Assembly (NCBI RefSeq): GCF_003852425.1
Contig: NZ_QAJN01000023.1
Location: forward strand, 1-64,000
Reading direction: 5' to 3'
Length of the DNA stretch: 64,000 nucleotides
From: Paucibacter sp. KBW04
GTDB lineage: Bacteria; Pseudomonadota; Gammaproteobacteria; Burkholderiales; Burkholderiaceae_C
Shown piece after piece: positions 17,956 to 25,095 of this stretch. Both the position numbers and the translations under genes were made by a program. How positions within the stretch are numbered: position 1 is the first letter of the stretch; every line of letters begins with the position of its first letter. The notes under the pieces were generated by a model that was not told the DNA's origin, did not search any database, and saw nothing but the letters and a program-made list of their open reading frames with translations.

Positions 17956-18717
17956 TCAGAGCGTGTGCTCGTTGGCGTAACGGAGCAGGCCCTTCATGTC
18001 CAAGACGGTGAGGGTCGAGTAGCGCGTGGCGATCAGCCCGGCCTCTTTGAGCTCGCGCAAGGCGAAGTTCACCCGCTGCCGGCTGACGCCGAGGATGCCG
18101 GAGAGTTCGTTTTGAGAGAACTTCTCTTTGATGACCACGGTATCGCCGCGCTCCAGCCCAAAGCGCTGCGCCCAAGCCAGCAGGGTGTAGGCCAGACGAA
18201 CGTTGATGGTTTGCCCGGCCTCGTGGTTCATCCTTTCATAGGTCCTGCGCAGGCGGAAGGCCAACTGCAGCTCAATGGTGCGGCCCAGGCCCGGGTCTAG
18301 GGGGCGCAGCTGCCGAATCAGATCGCCGGGCATGATGAGAATCACCGTGCCACTGCTGCGGGCGAAGGTGTCGAAGGGGTAGAGCGAGCCGTCCGCCATG
18401 GGCACATAGCCTATGGTGTCGCCTGCACACTGCATGCTTTGCCGCAGGCTTTGTCCATCGGGCCGGCTCTGGCTGAAGCTCAGCGAACCCTCCACCACCA
18501 AGGCCAGCATATCGAAGGGTTCGCCTTGACGAACCAGGTGCTCGTCTTTGCTGAGCGTGCGCAGATGCCCCTGCTCGACCAGCGCATCCAAGGTGCTGGG
18601 CAGACAGTCGGCAAAGCCCAGCGTTTTTTGCAGAAAGGCTTTGGCAATCGCGCGCGCAGACTGGCGAGACTTGGCGGTGCTGACTCCGGCAGGAGTCTCG
18701 GGACAAGGCTGAGGCAT
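17956..18717 (-). CDS. Crp/Fnr-family transcriptional regulator
   Basis: A 253-residue regulator. A cyclic-nucleotide-binding-fold domain (about 40-160) includes LSKDEHLVRQGEPFDMLALV. A winged helix follows, with SQNELSGILGVSRQRVNFAL as its recognition region (about 205-225). The N-terminal cysteine spacing does not match the four-Cys FNR iron-sulfur site, so it is not a classical FNR. I chose the ATG at 18717; the frame reaches 18864, but that extension is Pro-rich and lacks a good ribosome-binding site. It lies upstream of the PEP-CTERM gene on the same strand and may control it. Confidence 0.87.
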   Translation of the reverse strand: MPQPCPETPAGVSTAKSRQSARAIAKAFLQKTLGFADCLPSTLDALVEQGHLRTLSKDEHLVRQGEPFDMLALVVEGSLSFSQSRPDGQSLRQSMQCAGDTIGYVPMADGSLYPFDTFARSSGTVILIMPGDLIRQLRPLDPGLGRTIELQLAFRLRRTYERMNHEAGQTINVRLAYTLLAWAQRFGLERGDTVVIKEKFSQNELSGILGVSRQRVNFALRELKEAGLIATRYSTLTVLDMKGLLRYANEHTL

Positions 18718-18915
18718 GAGGGACCCGGGTAAGAGCGGTGTAGTTCCAGCAGGTTCGCATCTTGCGGGCAGCCCGCTTGGGAGGGGCTCACAAGGCGCGA
18801 CGGGCTGCGACAAGTCCAAGCTCGCAACTATTTTTGCACGCGAGGGCCGGCGATAGCCCCCCAAATTCAGCGCAACAGGCCTGGCTTGTACCGCCTTGCG
18901 GGCACGGCACGGCGC

Positions 18916-19380
18916 TCAAGTCCTGGGCGTGCTGGACTTGATGACTTGGCCCTCGCTGTCCAGCACCGTCAGGCGGATGTCTATGCCCTGGCCCACGCTC
19001 TGGGTCACGGTGCAATAGGCCTCGAATGTGTCCAGCACTCTTTGCAGATGCTCCAGCCGGGCCGCGGGCACGCCCAGATGCAGGGTGGCATGCATCTGCA
19101 CTACGCGCATACGCCCCTGCTCGTTGCGGCCCAGCTCGGCCTGCACCGTGCAGTGCAGCGGTTCGGGCGCTTGCTTGAATTTGCGCAGCGCAAACAGCAG
19201 CGAGTCGCTCAGGCAGTTGCCCACCGCCGCGCACAGCAGTTGCACCGGCGTGGGACCCAAGCCGGTGCCCAGGGGCGCGGGCTCATCGCTGAGGACGCCG
19301 ACCTTGCCGGGGCCGAAGTCGATGTCAAAGCGGTAGTCTTGCTGCTGGCGCAGCGTCACGCTGACGAGGGGCTCACTCAT
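18916..19380 (-). CDS. OsmC-family protein
   Basis: A 154-residue OsmC/Ohr-superfamily protein. The conserved core includes GPTPVQLLCAAVGNCLSDSLLFALR with a cysteine in the central helix, and a second cysteine in FEAYCTVTQSVG. Members reduce peroxides or handle persulfides by thiol chemistry. It lies 27 bp downstream of a rhodanese gene, and that pairing, under an AT-rich palindromic promoter, argues for a sulfur or persulfide role rather than general osmotic stress. It is cytoplasmic. Confidence 0.87.
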   Translation of the reverse strand: MSEPLVSVTLRQQQDYRFDIDFGPGKVGVLSDEPAPLGTGLGPTPVQLLCAAVGNCLSDSLLFALRKFKQAPEPLHCTVQAELGRNEQGRMRVVQMHATLHLGVPAARLEHLQRVLDTFEAYCTVTQSVGQGIDIRLTVLDSEGQVIKSSTPRT

Positions 19381-19407
19381 GCGGGTTCTCCTTCTTCGGG
19401 GTGCCGC

Positions 19408-19743
19408 TCACAGGCGGCGGATGGGGCGTTGCAGCTGCAGGGCCAGGGCGCCAGCAGCGCCGCCGTTGACTGCGGCTTGATAGCCCATGGCCTGCAGGGC
19501 GCGCAAGGCCATGCCCGAGCGCATGCCCGATGCGCAGCACAGCAGGATGGCCTGGCCTTTGTCGGGCGCCAGGGCCGGCAGATCGGCTTCTATGCGGTCC
19601 AGCGGCACGTTGAGCGCGCCGTCCACATGGCCGGACGCATACTCGCCCGGTGAGCGCACATCGATCACCAAGGTGTTGGCGTCGGCGCAGTCCGCATTCC
19701 CTGTCGGGCCGGCCGCAGCCTGGCCCATCAAGCTCTTCAACAT
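19408..19743 (-). CDS. Rhodanese-domain sulfurtransferase
   Basis: A 111-residue single-domain rhodanese. The CH2A-like motif IDVRSPGEYASGHVDGA is at about 27-43 and the active-site loop is LLCCASGMRSG with the catalytic cysteine near residue 70. It transfers sulfane sulfur between thiols. I use the ATG at 19743, because the AAGGAG motif is 8 nt upstream; an ATG at 19749 sits only 2 nt from it. It is the first gene of a two-gene unit with the OsmC protein. Confidence 0.85.
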   Translation of the reverse strand: MLKSLMGQAAAGPTGNADCADANTLVIDVRSPGEYASGHVDGALNVPLDRIEADLPALAPDKGQAILLCCASGMRSGMALRALQAMGYQAAVNGGAAGALALQLQRPIRRL

Positions 19744-19800
19744 CAGCATCACTCCTTGCGGCGCCAGCCTTGGCGCCTTGCCATGATTGATTATTTCATA

Positions 19801-19820
19801 ATTTGCGTACGTATGCAAAT
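19801..19820. promoter_or_regulatory. AT-rich palindrome, candidate operator for the rhodanese/OsmC unit
   Basis: ATTTGCGTACGTATGCAAAT is a 20-bp inverted repeat with a single mismatched pair. It lies about 58 bp upstream of the rhodanese start in an unusually AT-rich patch. Rhodanese/OsmC-type units are often controlled by ArsR-family sulfide or persulfide sensors (BigR, SqrR) that bind similar palindromes. No such regulator gene is in the window. Confidence 0.45.
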
Positions 19821-20009
19821 ATGCATGTTTTGGGTGGGCTGAGTTGAAGCAGCGGAAGGCTTGAACCCGGCGCATGGCCAGCCAATCCACCGAAGATGTG
19901 CCGCCGGAAAAATGCCTGTGCGAGTCGCGGTTTCGATCATGCCGCGCATCGGTTCCAATTCCGGTGACGCAACACCTTTTTCCATTTCTTGCCCCGCTTC
20001 CTTTCCGCC

Positions 20010-20708
20010 ATGTCAAAGCCAGCCAGCCCTTCCATCATCCGTTTGTCGCCAGCCTCCAAGCGCCGGCTGTTGCGACCCTTGCTGGCGGCCGGGCTGATGC
20101 TTTTGTTGGCCCTGGGCTTCGCGCATCTGGGGCATGAGGTGGGCGGTGGTGAGGCCTATGGATTCGATCAGCGCCTGCTCTTGGCGGCGCAAAGCCTGCG
20201 CGCGGCCCACCCCGGTCTGACCGAGATGATGCGCGACATCACCGCCCTGGGCAGCACGGCGGTGTTGGTGCTGATCAGCAGCTTGACGGTGGTCTATCTG
20301 GTGCTCAGCGGCCACCGGGGCCGGGCCGGCTTGCTGGCGCTCTCGGCCATCAGCGGCACGGGTCTGCTGTACTTTTTCAAGAGCTTGTTCGCGCGCGCCC
20401 GGCCGGATGCAGCCTTCGCCGATGCGGTGGTCAGCGGTTGGAGCTTCCCCAGCGGCCACACCAGCATGTCGGCCATCGTCTTCCTGACCCTGGGCAGTTT
20501 GTTGGCCGCCATGCGGGTGCGTCAGCGCGAGCGCATCTTCATCTTGAGCACCGCCGTCTTGCTGACGGTGCTGGTGGGCATCAGCCGCGTCATGCTGGGT
20601 GCGCACTGGGCCAGCGATGTGCTGGGTGGCTGGTCTTTCGGCGCGGCCTGGGCCTTGCTGTGCTTGATGCTCGCCAGGCTCTTGCAGCGCTGGCGTCTTG
20701 CCGAGTAG
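20010..20708 (+). CDS. PAP2-family phosphatase
   Basis: A 232-residue polytopic protein with about five or six membrane segments. The acid-phosphatase signature is complete: KSLFARARPD (K-x6-RP), SFPSGHTS and SRVMLGAHWASDV (SR-x5-H-x3-D). The family removes phosphate from lipids such as phosphatidic acid or undecaprenyl diphosphate. I start at the ATG at 20010 (MSKPAS); a TTG at 19989 is possible. It converges on cysB with a 3-bp gap. Confidence 0.9.
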   Translation: MSKPASPSIIRLSPASKRRLLRPLLAAGLMLLLALGFAHLGHEVGGGEAYGFDQRLLLAAQSLRAAHPGLTEMMRDITALGSTAVLVLISSLTVVYLVLSGHRGRAGLLALSAISGTGLLYFFKSLFARARPDAAFADAVVSGWSFPSGHTSMSAIVFLTLGSLLAAMRVRQRERIFILSTAVLLTVLVGISRVMLGAHWASDVLGGWSFGAAWALLCLMLARLLQRWRLAE

Positions 20709-20711
20709 GCC

Positions 20712-21671
20712 TCAGGCCGCTTCGCTCAAGCCCAGCCGGGCCTCATCCACCGCCGCACGGCTCAGCGGCGCGGCAAAGGTGGAGATAAAGGCGTAGATGT
20801 AGTCGCGCAGATAGGCGTCGCGGCGTACCGCCAAGCGGGTCATATTGTCGGCAAACAGATGGCGAGCATCGATGGCGCTGAGGTGGCGGTCGCGCTCATC
20901 GTCGTAGGCGATGGCCGCGACGATGCCAACGCCCAGGCCTAGGTCCACATAGGTCTTGATCACGTCGGCGTCCATGGCGGCCAGCACCACATTCAAGTCC
21001 AGGCCGGCGGCGCGGAAAGCTTCGTCGATATGGGAGCGACCGGTGTAGCCGCTCTCGTAAGTGATGATGGGGAACTGGGCCAGTCGCTCCAGTGGCAAGA
21101 CCTGACCCTGTGCGGCCAGATCGGCTGCTTCCTGGGCCAGCGGGTGATCCAGCGGGGTGATGATGGTATGGGTCCAGCGGTAGCAGGGCAGGGCGACCAG
21201 ATCCTCGTACTGGGCCAGGGCCTCGGTGGCGATGCCCACATCGGCCTCGCCGTCCAGTAAGAGCTTGGCCACCTGCTGGGGCGAGCCCTGCTGCAGATGC
21301 AGGATCACATCGGGATGCGCGGCGCGGAAGTCGCGCACCACCGGGGGCAAGGCATAGCGGGCCTGGCTGTGGGTGGCGGCGATGCGCAGGGTGCCGCTGT
21401 CGGCGCGGGCAAAGTCGTCGCCGGCGCGTTTGAGGTTATCGGCCTCATGCAGCAGGCGTTCGACGATGGGCATCACATTGCGGCCGGGTTCGGTCAGGCC
21501 GGTCAGGCGCTTGCCGGCGCGCACAAAGATTTCAATGCCGAGTTCGTCTTCCAACTCACGGATCTGCCGGCTCACGCCAGGCTGCGAGGTGTGCAAGGCC
21601 AGGGCCACTTCGGTCAGGTTGAAGCCGCGGCGCTGAGCTTCTCGGACGGAACGCAATTGTTGGAAATTCAC
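20712..21671 (-). CDS. cysB: CysB-type LysR regulator of sulfur assimilation
   Basis: A 319-residue LysR-type regulator. The N-terminal winged helix (about 1-60) has LTEVALALHTSQPGVSRQI, identical in style to CysB and Cbl. The effector domain has the CysB-type ligand segment AATHSQARYALPPV and the closing motif LFADNMTRLAVRRDAYLRDYIYAFI. CysB activates cysteine and sulfonate-sulfur genes in response to acetylserine. The start codon is GTG at 21669-21671, and it forms part of the 3' arm of a perfect 10-bp inverted repeat, which may regulate translation or bind the protein itself. Confidence 0.92.
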   Translation of the reverse strand: MNFQQLRSVREAQRRGFNLTEVALALHTSQPGVSRQIRELEDELGIEIFVRAGKRLTGLTEPGRNVMPIVERLLHEADNLKRAGDDFARADSGTLRIAATHSQARYALPPVVRDFRAAHPDVILHLQQGSPQQVAKLLLDGEADVGIATEALAQYEDLVALPCYRWTHTIITPLDHPLAQEAADLAAQGQVLPLERLAQFPIITYESGYTGRSHIDEAFRAAGLDLNVVLAAMDADVIKTYVDLGLGVGIVAAIAYDDERDRHLSAIDARHLFADNMTRLAVRRDAYLRDYIYAFISTFAAPLSRAAVDEARLGLSEAA

Positions 21672-21716
21672 GGCAAACCCTTTTCGTTATTTGCTTTCCA
21701 TTGTTAGGTTTGCCGT
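21670..21716 (-). promoter_or_regulatory. Inverted repeat around the cysB ribosome-binding site and start codon
   Basis: ACGGCAAACC (21670-21679) and GGTTTGCCGT (21707-21716) are perfect inverted repeats separated by 27 bp. In the cysB mRNA the 3' arm contains the last part of the leader and the first two bases of the GTG start. The hairpin would hide the start codon. The same layout could instead be an autoregulatory LysR operator. Confidence 0.5.
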
Positions 21717-21780
21717 CTGCCTTGTCGTCCAACAAATTCTGCTAACGATATTCGCATAGCGCTTGCTTAGCTTTGCCGGA

Positions 21781-21811
21781 AAAAGAAAAAGGGCGGGGAT
21801 GAACCCGCCCT
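21781..21811 (-). terminator. Rho-independent terminator (minus strand)
   Basis: An 8-bp perfect GC-rich stem (21790-21797 with 21804-21811, AGGGCGGG) has a 6-nt loop and is followed on the minus strand by TTTTTCTTTT. It would stop transcripts coming from the HD-protein side before they enter cysB. Confidence 0.8.
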
Positions 21812-21875
21812 CATGAAGTTTTTGGGCTTGTTGACGATGTGAATCAACGCGCCCCTGCTGCTTGCCGGAATCAGT

Positions 21876-22027
21876 CCAGGCCGTGTTCGAGTGGTTTCCC
21901 CTTGCTTTCCCCACGGAGCCCCCCCCCGTTTAGCAATACCGCTCGAGCACGGCCTGGCTTCTCCCCCGTGCTGCAGAGGGTGACGGCGTCTTGGGCCGTT
22001 CCCCTTCAAAGTGGCACGGGACACTTT
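21876..22027 (+). other. Candidate structured RNA or long inverted-repeat element
   Basis: Two 20-nt arms (21876-21895 and 21938-21957) pair along their whole length, with TTGCT/AGCAA and ACGG/CCGT stems nested in the loop. The only two deviations are T opposite G when read on the plus strand (allowed wobbles) but C opposite A on the minus strand, so an RNA would be better folded from the plus strand. Further small stems follow, ending in AAAGTG (22008-22013) with CACTTT (22022-22027) before a T/C-rich run. The rest of the 21672-22189 gap holds no convincing gene. It does not match any RNA family I can recall. Confidence 0.35.
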
Positions 22028-22189
22028 CTCTTGCTCTTCTCTTCGGCTTTCCTGCTTCCTCATTTCCCTGAAGCACTTGCAGGATATTCGGCGGCGCAAG
22101 CGCTTTCCAATAAGCAATTCACTCTTGCTTGCGCGCCGCTTGCATAAGGCCTTGTTTGAACGGGGCCGAGCTCCGAGGGCCCTCGAAAT

Positions 22190-22834
22190 CTAGCGGGAGC
22201 TTGCGGCGAGATTGAGCCTGGCCTGTGCCTCCAATTGCGCATGGAAGTGCGGCGAGCTGTAGATGGCATCGCGTGCCAAGAAGCTACGCAAGACCTGCTT
22301 GCGTTTGCTGCGGTAAATCCAGCCGGGCACCCATCTGTACTCGGCCCGCACCTGGGCGTCGTACTCGGCGAAACGTGGGGGCTCCGCGCCCAGTATGGCC
22401 AGGTCGATATCAACCAAGAGCTGCGCATCGGCTTCGCTGGGCGCTGCCTGGTGGCAGGTCGCCATGATCAAGTCTTGCACCCGCTGGATTTGCTCGGCGC
22501 TTGCTCCGCTCTGCTGCAAGGCTTGGCTGGCCCACCGCGCGCTTTGTGCTTCGTTGTCCTTGGCCTTGACCTCGTAGACGGCGTCGTGAAACCAAAGCGC
22601 CAGCTCCAGTTCAGCGGGAAACTGCGCCAGCTGGATCACCCGCTCCCAATGCGTCAGGCATTCCTGCAGATGTTGCAGGGTGTGATAGTGCCGCTGAGGC
22701 TCGCGGTAAGCGCTCAGAAGCTGCGCCTGTAGGCCGGGCGCGGGCTGAATGCCCAGGCTGTGCCAGCTGCGTTGCCAGGAGTTTTGGAACATGGTCTCGT
22801 CAACCGAGGGGGTGTTTTGTGTGTCGAGTTTCAT
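22190..22834 (-). CDS. HD-domain predicted metal-dependent phosphohydrolase
   Basis: A 214-residue HD-type protein. Metal-ligand motifs are visible: RHYHTLQHLQECL (histidines near 55-60), the HD pair in ALWFHDAVYE, and VDIDLAILG. Proteins of this group are cytoplasmic and of unknown substrate; many databases carry a misleading receptor-subunit name for them. The upstream hydrolase gene ends at 22842, so the two are closely coupled. I use the ATG at 22834; an ATG at 22852, overlapping the upstream stop, is equally possible. The much longer frame reaching 23062 is a shadow of the hydrolase gene. Confidence 0.85.
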   Translation of the reverse strand: MKLDTQNTPSVDETMFQNSWQRSWHSLGIQPAPGLQAQLLSAYREPQRHYHTLQHLQECLTHWERVIQLAQFPAELELALWFHDAVYEVKAKDNEAQSARWASQALQQSGASAEQIQRVQDLIMATCHQAAPSEADAQLLVDIDLAILGAEPPRFAEYDAQVRAEYRWVPGWIYRSKRKQVLRSFLARDAIYSSPHFHAQLEAQARLNLAASSR

Positions 22835-22841
22835 TGCTTGT

Positions 22842-23537
22842 TCAGCCTGCATTTGCTTCGATCTCGTGAATGAAGCAGGTGACGGCACGAGCAGTTTCGT
22901 TTGGCAAGACCTGAAGCAGGGCGTGTGGCCCATCCAACTCAAGGAAGCGAGCCTCCACAAGAGACGCGCGGAGACGGGCTTGGGCTGGCACCAGGCGGTC
23001 TCTCTTTGCCGCCAATAGAAGGCAAGGACTCTTGATGGCAGCGACATGGTCTTGCACATCAATAGCCAGCACGGCCTTGAGTCTGCTTCGCAGCACGCGC
23101 GGGTCTACCGAGGAAACCGCGTGCGCGATAGCCTGCCGCAGGCCTGGCGTTCCCTGCGGGTAGAGCAAGGCCTGATCGAGCGCGAAGGTCCAAGTCCAGC
23201 GAAACGGAATGAAGGGGAGCATAGAGCGGGTCCAGGCCAGTGCTGGACGAGGGTTGCTGGCGAAGGTGCAGCAAAGGATGAGCCCCCTCAGGCCCTGTGG
23301 ATTTTGGGCAGCCAAGGCAATTGCGATGGGTCCTGAGAATGATTCGCCAAGGATGTAGAAGGGTTCACCGCTGGGGAGTTGTTGCGCGACCCATTGAGTC
23401 AACTCTGGGTAGCCAAGCACCCGGTCAAGAGGGTAGCGAATGGTCTGTGCTTGGACTTCATCACCCAAAGCATTCAGAAACGGGGCGAACAAGTCTCCGG
23501 TGCCATCCAGTCCGGGGAGCAGGACCAGCTTCGTCAT
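22842..23537 (-). CDS. Alpha/beta-hydrolase
   Basis: A 231-residue alpha/beta-hydrolase. The oxyanion-hole start is LLPGLDGTGDLF, the nucleophile elbow is GESFSG (Ser near residue 66), and the acid and histidine are in AAKRDRLVP and DGPHALLQ. No signal peptide is seen. The substrate is unknown; esterase or thioesterase-like activity is expected. It is followed, with near overlap, by the HD-domain protein gene, suggesting an operon of two. Confidence 0.87.
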   Translation of the reverse strand: MTKLVLLPGLDGTGDLFAPFLNALGDEVQAQTIRYPLDRVLGYPELTQWVAQQLPSGEPFYILGESFSGPIAIALAAQNPQGLRGLILCCTFASNPRPALAWTRSMLPFIPFRWTWTFALDQALLYPQGTPGLRQAIAHAVSSVDPRVLRSRLKAVLAIDVQDHVAAIKSPCLLLAAKRDRLVPAQARLRASLVEARFLELDGPHALLQVLPNETARAVTCFIHEIEANAG

Positions 23538-23568
23538 CGTGCTTTAGATTCTGCGGGGGATATCAACA

Positions 23569-23886
23569 CTAGCTCCGCAGGGCGTAGCCCCGCGCCTCCA
23601 GCGAATTGCGAATCCATTCATTGCCGTGCTTGCCGCGGATATAGGCATAAGCCAAGGTGCATACAAGGCCCAGGCTCATCAAACCCAGAGATTCCTGTGC
23701 CGCGGCATAGCCGGTGAGGAACCAGAGCGCGAAGTCGAATACCGACAGAAGCAGAAACAAGGCATAGGCTCGCCGCGCCAGCGCCCAGAAGGAGCCAAAG
23801 AAAAAAGCTGGCAAGCAAAAGCCCTTCTTGACTTGGGCGATGCCGTGGCGAGGGTGGAAGTAGAGGTCTGGCGATGAATCGGCCAT
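23569..23886 (-). CDS. DUF2628-like small membrane protein
   Basis: A 105-residue protein with two or three hydrophobic segments (about 23-45, 45-62 and 66-84). The N-terminal motif VKKGFCLPAFFFGSFWALARRAY matches the style of DUF2628 proteins, which have an aromatic-rich 'FFFGxFWaL' stretch. The C terminus (about 85-105) is soluble and basic. It is an inner-membrane protein of unknown role. It lies 31 bp upstream of the alpha/beta-hydrolase and may share its transcript. Confidence 0.8.
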   Translation of the reverse strand: MADSSPDLYFHPRHGIAQVKKGFCLPAFFFGSFWALARRAYALFLLLSVFDFALWFLTGYAAAQESLGLMSLGLVCTLAYAYIRGKHGNEWIRNSLEARGYALRS

Positions 23887-23920
23887 GGGCTTGGGCCTTG
23901 CAAAAGCAGAGGCCGACAGC

Positions 23921-24292
23921 TTAGCCCATGCCCTGCTTGGCGGCGGCCAAGGCCAGATCCAAATAGCCTTTCAGCCGCTTGTCTTGAATATCGTCCAGAC
24001 TGCGCAGCTTGAGGTGGCGTCTGAGCTTGCCCGCGCCTTCCAGCAGACCCCAGGCATCGTCAATATCGGCCCCATGGCCGAACTCGACGGAGACATGCTC
24101 TTTGTAGGCGAAGACGCCGCAGAACTGCACACCGGCGCTGAACAAGATCCCGCCGTACTTGAGCTCTTCGCTGCAGGGTTTGAAGTCTTTGTGACTCAGC
24201 AAAAGCTCACGCACGGCCTGCACGATTTGATAGCGCTCTTCGCTCAACAGCCGGATGTCTTGCAGCAGGGCGTCGACGGATTTATTGGGCAT
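23921..24292 (-). CDS. DUF1801-domain protein
   Basis: A 123-residue cytoplasmic protein of the DUF1801 (YdhG-like) family. Typical features are the SEELKYGGILFSAG strand-turn region and the FCGVFAYKEHVSVEFGHGADIDD core, followed by a helical C terminus with KLRRHLKLRSLDDI. Members have been linked loosely to iron or stress handling but no activity is established. It lies 35 bp upstream of the DUF2628 gene on the same strand, so 24292-22190 may be one transcript. Confidence 0.82.
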   Translation of the reverse strand: MPNKSVDALLQDIRLLSEERYQIVQAVRELLLSHKDFKPCSEELKYGGILFSAGVQFCGVFAYKEHVSVEFGHGADIDDAWGLLEGAGKLRRHLKLRSLDDIQDKRLKGYLDLALAAAKQGMG

Positions 24293-24396
24293 GGCAATCG
24301 CTCCTCAAAAGGGTTGGCTGCGATGCTATTCGCAAGCGTGCTCAATCCTGTCAGCAGACCCTCATCAAGCCTTGCTCCGAGCTTGTCGGCTCGCAC

Positions 24397-24430
24397 AAAA
24401 AGCAATGCCTCGCTGGAGAACGAGGCATTG
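24397..24430 (-). terminator. Rho-independent terminator (minus strand)
   Basis: A perfect 10-bp stem (24403-24412 with 24421-24430, CAATGCCTCG arms) has an 8-nt loop and is followed on the minus strand by CTTTTTG. No established gene lies immediately upstream on that strand, so it implies an uncharacterised minus-strand transcript from 24.4-24.9 kb. Confidence 0.75.
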
Positions 24431-24775
24431 CGAGAGAGGAGTTTTCAGCCCCCCTCGGAAGCATTGGTTTTATTGGGCGCATTCATGAAGTTTGTTCGAT
24501 AGTCTTGCCTCCCGGGGAAACGGCTCGGCTCGGCGAGCCCATGTGATGGAGCGGCGCTTGGTGCCCAAGCGTTCGACGAAGAATTCCGCCGCAAACAGCC
24601 GGGGTCGTCTGGCCTACGCTTTGAACGCATCGCTGCCCTGAAAATCCTCGCAATGCCTTCGGGTGTGGTTTGGATTTGCGCCAGACCCTGAGGGTCTGGC
24701 CTTCGTCGGATTCAGCCTTGCTCTGCATCCAAAATCCTCTCGCCATCCTCCCCCTCACTTTCTTCAGACAAATTC

Positions 24776-24910
24776 TTAGGTTCTGCGTAGACCGGCAGGG
24801 TCGGTGTGGGGTGAATTGACGGTCGTGATGCCAAAGGCTGCGGCACTTAGCCCGATCAGCCTGCGGATGATTTGCGGACGGATGTGCTCACTCGTGGTCT
24901 TGTCGTTCAT
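24776..24910 (-). CDS. Candidate small ORF with twin-arginine-like N terminus
   Basis: ATG at 24910 to TAA at 24776 encodes 44 residues. Codon use is much like that of real genes nearby. Residues 16-28 (RRLIGLSAAAFGI) look like a twin-arginine or short hydrophobic segment. A weak GGGA lies 11 nt upstream of the ATG. A terminator on the same strand is found about 350 bp downstream. No homologue is recalled; it may be a short exported peptide, a gene remnant or chance. Confidence 0.3.
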   Translation of the reverse strand: MNDKTTSEHIRPQIIRRLIGLSAAAFGITTVNSPHTDPAGLRRT

Positions 24911-25095
24911 GGCTTTCGATTCCCTTGGCCGATGGCATGTACGCAAGATTAGGGCGCGAGCGTCACGCCGGGAACAAAGCCTTGTTCATATCCATAGCCG
25001 GTATTTGCACTAGGGTTTGCCTCGGCTGGGCGCGACCTATGATGGCGCGCGCAGACTTCTGGTTCCTATCCTTTTTTCCAAATGAGGTGTTGTTC

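Larger units (their letters stand above)
24293..25095. other. Intergenic region with small hairpins and one possible small ORF
   Basis: About 800 bp with no full-length gene. It holds a minus-strand terminator (24397-24430), a perfect 9-bp hairpin (24680-24688 with 24692-24700, GCCAGACCC arms), a 44-codon candidate ORF at 24776-24910, and presumably the promoter of the amidohydrolase. Other open frames have poor codon use. Confidence 0.55.

Noticed and set aside
21687-22147. Several frames of 75-116 codons on both strands
   Set aside because: They cross a terminator and the inverted-repeat structure and have atypical composition; RNA or repeat structure explains the region better.
24445-24758. 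Minus-strand frames of 61 and 91 codons between the DUF1801 gene and the amidohydrolase
   Set aside because: Overlapping frames with repeat-like composition; neither has both a good ribosome-binding site and normal codon use.
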